Assembly: GCA_020630495.1 (NCBI GenBank)
Contig: JAHDBH010000025.1
Location: forward strand, 1-39,055
DNA length: 39,055 nucleotides
Reading direction: 5' to 3'
DNA from: Saprospiraceae bacterium
GTDB taxonomy: Bacteria > Bacteroidota > Bacteroidia > Chitinophagales > Saprospiraceae
Under the pieces are notes generated by a model. The model ran no database searches and was not told the DNA's origin. It was given only the letters and a program-made list of their open reading frames with translations. Made by a program: the position numbers and the translations under genes. This document shows, in pieces, positions 27,308-34,932 of this stretch (position 1 is its first letter; the number at the start of each line of letters is the position of its first letter).

Positions 27308-27897
27308 TGGAGAGTACGAGCGGCATCAAATTGACTAATAGCTACAACCGTAGCAAAATCCATCCGCATAAGTTTGCGCTGTATGTAAGTATGGCAAGCA
27401 TCATCATGATGTTTGCTGGACTCACAAGTGCATTTGTGGTACGGAGAGCTGCAGGTAATTGGCTTGAGTTTTATATGCCACAGGAGTTTTATATCAGCGC
27501 TGCTGTCATAGTCGTAAGTAGTATCTGTCTGCATCTGAGCATCAGATCATTCAAGCGAGGCAGTGAGGCGGGATATAGATTATTTATGATTCTTGCGATG
27601 ATCTGCGGTATCGCATTCGTAGGATTACAATATAGTGGATGGCTTACGCTTGATGCTGGCGGAATATCAGTAGATGGAAATCCTTCTGGTAGTTTTGTCT
27701 ATGCCATCAGCGGATTGCATGCAGCGCACGTGGTAGGCGGCATTGCCGTACTTCTAGTATGCGCTTTGCGAGCATTCACTGTTCCTTATAAGCGCACAGA
27801 GAGACGACTTATTCGACTAGAGCTGAGCGCGATTTATTGGCACTTTGTAGATATACTATGGTTGTATCTATTATTTTTTATGATCTGGCAAATGTAA
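27307..27897 (+). CDS. Cytochrome c oxidase subunit III, first copy (short form)
   Basis: 196 residues from the ATG in TGATG at 27307; an earlier in-frame ATG at 27295 lies inside ctaB and is less likely. About five membrane helices with the subunit III pattern: HPHKFALYVSMASIIMMFAGLTSAF, SGLHAAHVVGGIAVLL and IYWHFVDILWLYLLFF (conserved WHFVD). It would pack against CoxA and protect the proton-uptake side. A second, longer subunit III follows four bases later; the pair is a common Bacteroidota arrangement. Confidence 0.9.
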   Translation: MESTSGIKLTNSYNRSKIHPHKFALYVSMASIIMMFAGLTSAFVVRRAAGNWLEFYMPQEFYISAAVIVVSSICLHLSIRSFKRGSEAGYRLFMILAMICGIAFVGLQYSGWLTLDAGGISVDGNPSGSFVYAISGLHAAHVVGGIAVLLVCALRAFTVPYKRTERRLIRLELSAIYWHFVDILWLYLLFFMIWQM

Positions 27898-27901
27898 AAG
27901 T

Positions 27902-28924
27902 ATGGCGACTGAGACTGTCACACATGATGAAGATATAGAGCAAAAGGCGGATTGGTCTGGAGCATCAGCACCCTTCAAGGCAAGCTATGGCAAGCTGATG
28001 ATGTGGTATTTTCTCCTATCAGATGCCTTCACATTCGCAGGATTTCTGATCGCCTACGGAGCACTTCGCTTCAGTATGCCTTCGTGGCCTGTTCCAGACT
28101 TTGTATTTCAGACACACCCCTTTTCATTCTTTCCTGATAGCTGGAAAGAGCTGCCGCTGATATTTGTCACGGTAATGTCGTTTTTACTTATCGTCAGCTC
28201 TGTCACGATGGTGCGCGCAGTACAGGAGGGACATAGAGAAAATAAGAATGGAGTATCCATCTGGATGCTTCTGACCATCATAGGTGGTCTAGGTTTTCTA
28301 GGATGTCAAGCATGGGAGTGGAATAACCTGATCCGCACGGAGGGTATGACAATTTCTAAAAATCCATTTAGCAATCACTCAGAGGGAGGCACTTATCTAA
28401 GTGGTGATCAACTCCTAGCGGCTGGATTTACCGCTATAAAAGTTCAAGAAGAGGCGCACGATCACGGTGATGGCGATCATGAGCATCACGGTATGGACAC
28501 ATATTACCTCGCTCCAGGCGAAAGGCTAGATGTCCCTGAAAATAGATTCTGGGTCAAGGAAGATCACTACGGTCACGTGATGGCTGGAGAAACTTTTGAG
28601 CCCAATTCTCCCTACCTTATCACCAAGCACAAAGGTGTGCCACACTACCAGTTTGGTGCCTATCAGACAGCTGATGGCTCATCTATCACTAAGGAACAAT
28701 TTGGCCCCAAGGCCTTCGGAGCATTGTTTTATTGTATTACAGGATTTCACGGATTTCACGTATTCAGTGGTGTAGTATTTCTGCTTATCATCATGATCAA
28801 TGTCATGAGCGGTCTCTACGTCAAGCGCAAAAATGGCTATGAGATGGTAGAGAAGATCGGACTCTACTGGCACTTTGTCGATTTGGTCTGGGTATTTGTA
28901 TTCCTTGTATTTTATCTGCTGTAG
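27902..28924 (+). CDS. coxC: Cytochrome c oxidase subunit III, second copy with a large loop
   Basis: 340 residues. The core segments are standard: SYGKLMMWYFLLSDAFTFAGFL, FLGCQAWEWNNLI, FHGFHVFSGVVFLLI and GLYWHFVDLVWVFVF. Residues about 145-265 form a hydrophilic loop between helices; insertions here are usual in Bacteroidota, but this one contains the histidine-rich stretch HDHGDGDHEHHG (186-197). Whether the loop faces the periplasm should be tested; if so it joins the ActE tail as a second possible metal-binding patch. Part of the cox operon, four bases after the first copy. Confidence 0.94.
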   Translation: MATETVTHDEDIEQKADWSGASAPFKASYGKLMMWYFLLSDAFTFAGFLIAYGALRFSMPSWPVPDFVFQTHPFSFFPDSWKELPLIFVTVMSFLLIVSSVTMVRAVQEGHRENKNGVSIWMLLTIIGGLGFLGCQAWEWNNLIRTEGMTISKNPFSNHSEGGTYLSGDQLLAAGFTAIKVQEEAHDHGDGDHEHHGMDTYYLAPGERLDVPENRFWVKEDHYGHVMAGETFEPNSPYLITKHKGVPHYQFGAYQTADGSSITKEQFGPKAFGALFYCITGFHGFHVFSGVVFLLIIMINVMSGLYVKRKNGYEMVEKIGLYWHFVDLVWVFVFLVFYLL

Positions 28925-28966
28925 ATCGCGATTATACTCTGATCTACTCACTATTAAGAAAGACAC

Positions 28967-29380
28967 ATGAGCACATTATCATACGAAGCATCCAAAAAAG
29001 CAGTTTTCAGAGGTTTCTGGCTACTTTTCGTCCTTACACTGATCGAAGTGGTATTTTCACTCATGGGTAAGGGTCATATTCCTGGGATCTCGCGAGTTCC
29101 AGTATGGCTACTATGGACAACTTCGATTATTATTATAGGACTCTCACTGTACAAAGCCTACTTCATCGTCTTTGAGTTTATGCACATGAAGTATGAGGTG
29201 AAAGGTCTAGCTATGACCGTGCTATTACCTACGCTTCTGCTCGTATGGGCCATCATCGCATTTTTCCAAGAGGGAAATGCGTGGAAGGAACGACGTGCCG
29301 ATGTAGAGGCTAAGGATCGCATCGAAGTTAATGACAGAGTGATAGGTATGCGGGATTCTGAAACACTAGAGCTACAATAA
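28967..29380 (+). CDS. coxD: Cytochrome c oxidase subunit IV (prokaryotic type)
   Basis: 137 residues, three membrane helices, matching the small CoxD/subunit IV family: FRGFWLLFVLTLIEVVFSL, WLLWTTSIIIIGLSLYKAYFIVFEFMHM and LAMTVLLPTLLLVWAIIAFFQEGN. The FEFMHM motif is typical of Bacteroidota members. A stabilising, non-catalytic subunit. Follows coxC by 42 bases; the GTG start of the next gene is four bases after its stop. Confidence 0.9.
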   Translation: MSTLSYEASKKAVFRGFWLLFVLTLIEVVFSLMGKGHIPGISRVPVWLLWTTSIIIIGLSLYKAYFIVFEFMHMKYEVKGLAMTVLLPTLLLVWAIIAFFQEGNAWKERRADVEAKDRIEVNDRVIGMRDSETLELQ

Positions 29381-29384
29381 TCTA

Positions 29385-29960
29385 GTGACGTCCATACCCA
29401 GTACTGAAAAAGATAAGCCTAGATCTCAATCGAGTAAGCTCGGTGTCGTAGCACTGTTTCTACTTCTTATAGGTCTTCCAGCTGGCTCATGGTATTACTT
29501 ACAGAAGGGATTTTCTTATAGCAAAGAAGTCTACGATGAGACTTCGGCTCAGGGCTCGATAGATAGTCTTGGTGTAACTCTTGTGCCTGTAGGATTTAGA
29601 CAAGATAGTTTGGACGGCAAGGCTTTTCTACTTGTAGACGGTGATCGTGTAAGTGGTCTGGATAATCTGGAAAAAATCCAGAAGCAATTTGATACCAACC
29701 CCAATTTTATCGTCATTTCCAAATCTGACAGACATCCTTCAGGATTGAAAAAGATAGCACCATATGAGTATGCTTTAGGTGCAGACTACGACATGGCGTC
29801 TATGGATGCCGATAATGATATGTGGCTCGTAGACCGCGATGGATATATCCGCCGAAAATATGATAGCCGCGATGATGAGATATGGCAATCGATGGTGAGG
29901 CATCTTGCCTTTGTAGTTCCCAAGGTGCGCCGCGACCAGCTCAGCATAAAACGCAAGTAA
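29385..29960 (+). CDS. SCO1/SenC-like protein lacking all cysteines
   Basis: 191 residues, GTG start. One N-terminal membrane anchor (about 19-40), then a thioredoxin-like domain. The end matches SCO proteins (MWLVDRDGYIRRKYDSRDDE.W..MVRHL), and FIVISKSD fits the strand that carries the SCO histidine region. The copper-binding CxxxC that should follow the strand KAFLLVDGD is missing; there is no cysteine anywhere in the protein. SCO proteins normally deliver copper to CuA of subunit II. Here the protein may act as a scaffold, or copper delivery may be done elsewhere. Its place directly after coxD is where Bacteroidota usually carry a SCO gene. Confidence 0.75.
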   Translation: MTSIPSTEKDKPRSQSSKLGVVALFLLLIGLPAGSWYYLQKGFSYSKEVYDETSAQGSIDSLGVTLVPVGFRQDSLDGKAFLLVDGDRVSGLDNLEKIQKQFDTNPNFIVISKSDRHPSGLKKIAPYEYALGADYDMASMDADNDMWLVDRDGYIRRKYDSRDDEIWQSMVRHLAFVVPKVRRDQLSIKRK

Positions 29961-29964
29961 TCTG

Positions 29965-30498
29965 ATGAGGAAGACACACGATCACCAGCTCGAAAAAAAG
30001 CTCAATGTCGCTGCGTGGATTATCAGCGCTATAGTCATCCTCGCTGTAGGAGGTATGCGCCGTATACAGCTAGACGTAGGCATGGATTTCAGTTTCCTGC
30101 CAGCGTTTCACTCTACGGTCAATGCCATATGTGGCGTGACGCTGCTCATGGCGCTCTATTTTGTCAAGACTAAGCAGTACCAGAAGCATCAATACGCGAT
30201 CTACGTTGCAATGGCGCTGTCGGCAATATTCTTATTGAGTTACATCACCTATCACACGACTTCTAGCCCTGTGACTTTCTGCAAGGAGGGCGCAATCAGG
30301 ACCGTTTACTTCGTGCTGTTAATTGCTCACGTGGTATTGGCTGCTGTGATTCTTCCCTTGATTTTATTCACATTCAACCGAGCCTTTAGCGGTGATTATA
30401 CCAGGCACAAGCGTATGGCGAGATGGGTGTTCCCGATATGGCTATTTGTGGCATTCAGTGGACCTGCATGCTATCTGATGCTACGGTCGTGCTTCTAG
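29965..30498 (+). CDS. DUF420 membrane protein
   Basis: 177 residues, five membrane helices. DUF420 features include FSFLPAFHSTVNAICGVTLL, YITYHTT, GAIRTVYFVLLIAHVVLAAVILP and a final RWVFPIWLFVAFSGPACYLML. The family lies beside oxidase genes in many bacteria and is thought to help oxidase assembly; in Firmicutes a relative (CtaM) is required for aa3 maturation. Its start is five bases after the SCO-like gene, so it is part of the operon. Confidence 0.85.
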   Translation: MRKTHDHQLEKKLNVAAWIISAIVILAVGGMRRIQLDVGMDFSFLPAFHSTVNAICGVTLLMALYFVKTKQYQKHQYAIYVAMALSAIFLLSYITYHTTSSPVTFCKEGAIRTVYFVLLIAHVVLAAVILPLILFTFNRAFSGDYTRHKRMARWVFPIWLFVAFSGPACYLMLRSCF

Positions 30499-30587
30499 CA
30501 GATGTAGGGTCGCTGCGGAGAACTAAGCTCCTGTGTTGATGTTGAGTAGCTAGATTCCTGAAAGTAATTAATAGATCTTTCGATCAA

Positions 30588-30881
30588 ATGCGTGCTATGA
30601 AATTAAGAGGTTTTACTCATCGCCAGAGCTGGTCTACTATGATGCTTATAGCAGTCATGGTCGTCATCTTGATGCTATGTAGTCTAGACGCTGAAGCACA
30701 GTGCGCCATGTGCAAAGCTGCCGCTGAGTCCAATATGCGTGGTGGAGGTACAGAAGGCCGTGGTCTCAATAATGGGATCTTATACATGCTGTTGACACCG
30801 TATCTCTTAGTAGCGGGTATAGGCTACTTATGGTACAAGAACAAAAAGAAGGCAGAGCTACGCGAAGCAAATGATGCGTAA
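30588..30881 (+). CDS. Small two-helix membrane protein with a CxxC motif, linked to the cox operon
   Basis: 97 residues (a second ATG at 30597 is possible). A signal or membrane helix at about 17-37 ends DAEAQC, then the motif QCAMCKAAAESN, a glycine-rich stretch, NNGILYMLLTPYLLVAGIGYLWYK as second helix, and a basic tail. I know similar small proteins downstream of oxidase genes in other Bacteroidota, without a named function. The periplasmic CxxC could handle copper or thiols during CuA assembly, which would fit the missing cysteines in the nearby SCO-like protein; this is inference. 89 bases after the DUF420 gene, before the operon terminator. Confidence 0.65.
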   Translation: MRAMKLRGFTHRQSWSTMMLIAVMVVILMLCSLDAEAQCAMCKAAAESNMRGGGTEGRGLNNGILYMLLTPYLLVAGIGYLWYKNKKKAELREANDA

Positions 30882-30918
30882 CTTTTCAGGGTATATCTAA
30901 AGGTTTACCTATAAGTAT

Positions 30919-30952
30919 AAAGCGCCTCATGGAGTCATCCAAGAGGCGCTTT
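30919..30952. terminator. Bidirectional terminator between the cox operon and the T9SS protein gene
   Basis: AAAGCGCCTC (30919-30928) pairs perfectly with GAGGCGCTTT (30943-30952) around a 14-base loop. A and T ends on both sides suit termination of both convergent units. Confidence 0.85.
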
Positions 30953-30978
30953 AGTTGTATGTCTTAGCTCGTTAGATA

Positions 30979-32331
30979 TTAGAAGGGTGACAATTTACAG
31001 GTCGTGGCTTGATGCCCTGATCCCAAGCGCGCTATGTATAGCTGTCCCGGTAAGAGATGATCCGTAAGCTCAATGGTACTGCTGGACACTACAGAGCTAA
31101 AGAGTAAATCGCCATGCATAGAATAGATGCTCAGCTCTGCTGGAATTTCCGCCGAGATTACCAGCTGTGAACCTCGCTGCTTTATGCTATAGACATCGGC
31201 CTCATTAGAAGAACGAATAGAATGGATAGATCTGATGTCGCCTTCTTTGGTTAACACGGCATTATCTACCACATCAGCTAGTGGAAGATGTTTGTTTTTA
31301 CCATTCATGGTGAAGAGAGTATTATCAGCAGGAAGCACATCGCGTAGAGATTCTCCGTTTTCTGACATCCATGTTATATAAAGTTGATCCTCTGATCGAG
31401 TCACTTCTAGACCATTGATCTGAGATGTGATCACTGCACTGTGATCATCTGTAATGTCATAGTGAATAGCTAGGCCAAGAAGGTCGGCGTCATCTGCGAG
31501 ACGTACATCCGCTCCCAACTGCACTAGGCCATCATAAGAGCTAAGTTCCATAGATCGATCGGACGTCTCAGAACTTCCAAGATCATAGGAACAAGTCATG
31601 CAAGAATGATCTAAATCTCCTACTTGAATCCTCACGAAGTCGCGTGATGTGTTTTCTAGGTCTACAGCAATACATGATTCTTCATCACGAGTACCCTCGC
31701 AAGCAAAAGGGCTATCGTACTGAGAACGGGGTATCCATCTACACCAAGAAGGTAGCTGATCGCTTCCGAGGGGAATGCCTGAGATATAACTGCGTAGAAT
31801 GTTTCTATCAAGCGTCGTGATCTCACCATCGGCATTCAGGTCAGCACCGTAGCATGTAGAGGCACTGCTGGGATCGAGGCCAAGAGCGAGTCGCTGAAGT
31901 AGCAGTATATCAAGGCTATTGATACCGCAAGCTTCCTCACAGATCTCGGTGATACAGAGCTGCAGGTCATCAGACTTACATACCTGGGCAGTGTAAGAGC
32001 CCCTTTCATCTGATGTGGTGTTCCATGAGTTGCCTGTAGCTTCATCGCTGATGGTAAGATTGACCCCAGATAGGGACATTGATTCGGTACAGGCGTCGCC
32101 CTCAGCGACTTGGATCTTGCCGCTGAGAAGTATCAGCTCATTACACTCAGTGACCAAGTCAGCGTCAGATGGCACCTCTTCAGCGTCTGTAATCTGATCG
32201 CCAGGATCCTGCGCGTGAAGGCAGTGAGAAGAAAAAGCAAGGGTACACATGATCAATATAGTTGTGATCATAGTGCGGCTTATGCGAGGTCTCATGGGCA
32301 GACATCGCAAGAAATAAGTAGAATAGTTCAT
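30979..32331 (-). CDS. Secreted multidomain protein with dockerin-like repeat and probable T9SS C-terminal domain
   Basis: 450 residues (starts at residue 13 or 21 are also possible; the signal helix is ITTILIMCTLAFSSHCLHAQ). Residues about 65-118 look like a small beta-sandwich (SGVNLTISDEATGNSW..TSDERGSYTAQVC). Residues about 136-187 resemble a dockerin-type repeat: the second half has the calcium loop DLNADGEITTLD, while the first (GINSLDILLLQRLALG) lacks it. The last 80 residues (LSIYSMHGDLLFSSVV...LPGQLYIARLGSG) fit the type A sorting domain used by the type IX secretion system. Cysteine-rich, so disulfides are likely outside the cell. Role unknown. Confidence 0.7.
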   Translation of the reverse strand: MNYSTYFLRCLPMRPRISRTMITTILIMCTLAFSSHCLHAQDPGDQITDAEEVPSDADLVTECNELILLSGKIQVAEGDACTESMSLSGVNLTISDEATGNSWNTTSDERGSYTAQVCKSDDLQLCITEICEEACGINSLDILLLQRLALGLDPSSASTCYGADLNADGEITTLDRNILRSYISGIPLGSDQLPSWCRWIPRSQYDSPFACEGTRDEESCIAVDLENTSRDFVRIQVGDLDHSCMTCSYDLGSSETSDRSMELSSYDGLVQLGADVRLADDADLLGLAIHYDITDDHSAVITSQINGLEVTRSEDQLYITWMSENGESLRDVLPADNTLFTMNGKNKHLPLADVVDNAVLTKEGDIRSIHSIRSSNEADVYSIKQRGSQLVISAEIPAELSIYSMHGDLLFSSVVSSSTIELTDHLLPGQLYIARLGSGHQATTCKLSPF

Positions 32332-32914
32332 GGGAAATAAAATTGGTGAGGAACCAATATAAGTAAATTATTTCACAAATAAAAATATAATCTACTTAGA
32401 AGAGATTCTCATATCCGCTCACATCGTCTCAGGGGTATTTCTTTTTTGACCTTGTATTAAAAAATCATCTCAAATGCTTGCCAATTTCTTCCAGCTCAAT
32501 AAGACAAATTTATTTACTGCAATTAGCTGTGAGATTTCTATTCCACTTCAGAGTAGGCCCGTGTAAATATTGATTATGCTAGCTCGGAGTTAATTGTCGG
32601 GTATAGCTCTTATTACATAAAATATGGCTGCTTCTATTCGGTTACCAAAGTCGAGATCATACTCGTACATGTCTATAACGGCTAGTACCTACTCGCTCGT
32701 TGCCGTCCTACGCTAGTAGGAGACTCTCGTCCACCATCATAGGGTCTATGTTCCACCCAATTGACTGCTAGTTCTGATCAGCGCAGCGCTTAGCATGTCT
32801 GCTCCTAATCATAGTTTCAAGCAGTCCAGTGTGTGTACTGCAGCCATTATTAAAAAAGCCCTTGGATCATTGCAGATCCAAGGGCTTTTTTCATGTAGTG
32901 CTTGCGCTAGGTTT
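32332..32914. other. Intergenic region, AT-rich; holds the terminator of the barrel gene
   Basis: 583 bases without a convincing gene. The strong hairpin at 32852-32891 belongs to the gene at 32915. The portion at 32340-32460 is AT-rich and probably contains the minus-strand promoter of the T9SS protein gene; no clear TANNTTTG was found. A weak CCTACT/AGTAGG stem lies at 32688-32720. Nothing else was recognised. Confidence 0.6.
32852..32891 (-). terminator. Strong terminator downstream of the outer-membrane barrel gene
   Basis: A perfect 17-bp stem: 32852-32868 (six A then GCCCTTGGATC) against 32875-32891 (GATCCAAGGGC then six T), with a six-base loop. It lies 23 bases beyond the stop codon of the minus-strand gene ending at 32915. 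The A/T symmetry would let it work in both directions. Confidence 0.9.
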
Positions 32915-33592
32915 CTAGAAGCTATAAGCGTAGCTGATATTAGCGCCTATGGCACTATTTCTCAACTGCAGTCCAAGCGCGTTGTCGTCTAGTGAGCTCG
33001 TGAAGGACTCTTGTCCGCGCACACCAAAGGAAAACATTCCTCTTCCGATCGTGTACTCTACACCAGCTCCATAGCTAGCCCCATAGTCAAATCGCTGAAA
33101 TGCGTCATCATCCAGATTGATCTCCTCATCAGCTACTATGATATCGGCGATGAAACGACCTTTGACTTTGATATTCCCTCCAGCGGCATATCCTACATAG
33201 GGACCGCCTTCTACATATATTTTCAGATCGCCAGAGCCAAACTTTCCACGAGCTAGTACTGGTACTTCGATATAGTCAAGTCTGGTCTCAGCAGCTAGAC
33301 CTGCTATCACATTAGCATCTAGGATACTTACATCGCGCAGAGCTTCCACTGTAAACCCTCTACGAGCGTAGTTGATTTCTGTCTGTACACCAAAGTTGTC
33401 TGTAATCTGATAGCCACCGATGATACCAGCAGTGAGGGTATTCATTTCATTGATGACATTGGATAGATCTACTGAGGTGCCTTCAGCTTTTAGGGTATGC
33501 TTAGTCATACCGGTCTTGACTCCGATGTATGCCTGTGCAGATAGCATTGATGTAGTAGCGAGTAGCGCTAGTAGTGTGAATAGATTTTTCAT
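32915..33592 (-). CDS. Outer-membrane beta-barrel protein (PorT / OMP_b-brl_2 family)
   Basis: 225 residues. Signal peptide ending TSMLSAQ (about residue 20). The mature chain has alternating amphipathic strands: AYIGVKTGMTKHTL, AGIIGGYQITDNFGVQTEINYARRGF, DYIEVPVLARGKF, KIYVEGGPYVGYAAGG, FDYGASYGAGVEYTIG, and a terminal strand ending SYAYSF. The YIEVPVL segment is typical of the Bacteroidota PorT-like eight- to ten-strand barrels. Function unknown; most such proteins are abundant structural porin-like proteins. Monocistronic with a strong terminator. Confidence 0.85.
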   Translation of the reverse strand: MKNLFTLLALLATTSMLSAQAYIGVKTGMTKHTLKAEGTSVDLSNVINEMNTLTAGIIGGYQITDNFGVQTEINYARRGFTVEALRDVSILDANVIAGLAAETRLDYIEVPVLARGKFGSGDLKIYVEGGPYVGYAAGGNIKVKGRFIADIIVADEEINLDDDAFQRFDYGASYGAGVEYTIGRGMFSFGVRGQESFTSSLDDNALGLQLRNSAIGANISYAYSF

Positions 33593-34137
33593 ACGTTTTA
33601 GGTTAAAGGTTTTAAGTAATATTTGGAGTTACACTTTGCTCATATTTCTCAGCGAGTGAGTAGCTCTGTTGGATGCTGATGTATATGTAACAAACTCCGA
33701 GTGCGTTTATGTCTTATGTGACGGTTAAGTATTGCTTAAGTAACTGTTATCAAGATCGTTTATTCTCTTACTCTATGCATTTCACTGACCAAATGTGACA
33801 AAGTATCTACGATAGTAAAGTCATTAAATTAATGCCTTTAACTATAACGAGCTATCGGGCTCATCCCACACTACGTGTAGGACTATATTGTCAGATGTGG
33901 TGCAATGAGCAATTGTATTATATGAAGGGAATCCTACAGGATGCATTTGCACTCCGCACATTCTGTGGACCCGCGAAAATTTTTGGACGTAAGTCCCATC
34001 ACATACATAAAGAGTGGCTGATAGGATATGATCATACTACTCGCAGGGAATGTGGGGTGGTTCTAGCCTGTTGCCTGCTGTGCTTGGATCATCAGCTGGC
34101 TATCCTCAATAGGTCACTTGCAGCGTATCTTTAGGGT
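33593..34137. other. Intergenic region between divergent genes
   Basis: 545 bases. It contains the minus-strand promoter of the barrel gene and the -7-like element of the esterase gene. A 100-codon open frame at 33832-34134 was considered and rejected. No tRNA, repeat or riboswitch was recognised. Confidence 0.55.
34126..34133 (+). promoter_or_regulatory. -7-like element (TATCTTTA) before the esterase gene
   Basis: Seven of eight matches to TANNTTTG, four bases before the GTG at 34138, the same geometry as the HTH-PRTase promoter. It predicts a leaderless mRNA. Confidence 0.45.
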
Positions 34138-34932
34138 GTGGAGAATCGACAGATAAGACGCGCGACCAGTCGCTATGAGCCTCGGATAGAACTGGTGGAT
34201 AGGGAATTTGAGATTCCGCAGCTCGGTAAGAAGCGAAAAGTCTATGTACTGCTGCCAGCAGACTACGATTTGCTACCTGAGAAGAGGTACTCGGTGCTCT
34301 ACTTGCAAGATGCGCAGAATCTCTTTGGGGACGTAGGGCCATTTGGCAAATGGGACATAGATGAGCATCTGGGGGAGATGTATCGAGAGGGTTACAAGGA
34401 TGTGATCATCGTCGCAATAGATCATGGTGGCAAGGAGCGTATCGCGGAGTACAGTCCCTATTATCACAGGACATTTGGAAAGGGGCAGGGGAAGGATTAC
34501 GCATCATTCGTAATTGATACGCTCAAGCCTTATATGGATGAGCACTATCGCACTCGGCCAGAGAGGGAGTACAATGGAATAGGGGGGAGCTCTATGGGTG
34601 GTCTCATCAGTGCATATATCGGAATCGTGCATCCGCAGCACTTCAGCCGTCTTATGATCTTCAGTCCGTCATTCTGGTATAGTGATGAGATCTATTTTGA
34701 CGCGTTCAAATATGACTATAAACTGCCGATGAAGATGTATATCTACGGCGGAGAGCGTGAGTCAGAAACTATGACACGTCACATAAATAAATTCAAAGAT
34801 TCTCTTGGGCAAGGTGCTCATGGAGAAAATCTAATCACATATAAAGTCGTCCTCAATCCTGAGGGTGAGCATACGGAGCACTACTGGTCGCAAGAGTTTC
34901 AAGACGCGGTGCAGTGGCTCTTTTATGATTAA
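34138..34932 (+). CDS. Alpha/beta-hydrolase esterase (Fes/IroE-like putative esterase family)
   Basis: 264 residues, GTG start. Signatures: RKVYVLLPADYDLLPEKRYSVLYLQDAQNLF, the nucleophile elbow GGSSMGGL (serine near residue 151), FSPSFWYSDE, MYIYGGERE, and a C-terminal histidine in GEHTEHYWSQEF. The acidic member of the triad is probably near the YGGERES stretch. No signal peptide, so cytoplasmic. The family includes siderophore esterases and feruloyl- or acyl-esterases; substrate unknown. The final eight bases overlap the start of the aminopeptidase gene, so the two are probably translated together. Confidence 0.85.
   Translation: MENRQIRRATSRYEPRIELVDREFEIPQLGKKRKVYVLLPADYDLLPEKRYSVLYLQDAQNLFGDVGPFGKWDIDEHLGEMYREGYKDVIIVAIDHGGKERIAEYSPYYHRTFGKGQGKDYASFVIDTLKPYMDEHYRTRPEREYNGIGGSSMGGLISAYIGIVHPQHFSRLMIFSPSFWYSDEIYFDAFKYDYKLPMKMYIYGGERESETMTRHINKFKDSLGQGAHGENLITYKVVLNPEGEHTEHYWSQEFQDAVQWLFYD

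Noticed and set aside
32795-32992. Plus-strand 65-codon open frame over the strong terminator
   Set aside because: It runs through a perfect 17-bp terminator stem and into the antisense of the barrel gene.
33832-34134. 100-codon open frame before the esterase gene
   Set aside because: Cysteine-rich composition unlike the neighbouring proteins, no recognisable domain, and it covers the likely promoter of the next gene. Probably chance.
34865-34924. Longer aminopeptidase start inside the esterase gene
   Set aside because: The 20 extra residues are the esterase sequence in another frame; the ATG at 34925 gives a normal M17 length.
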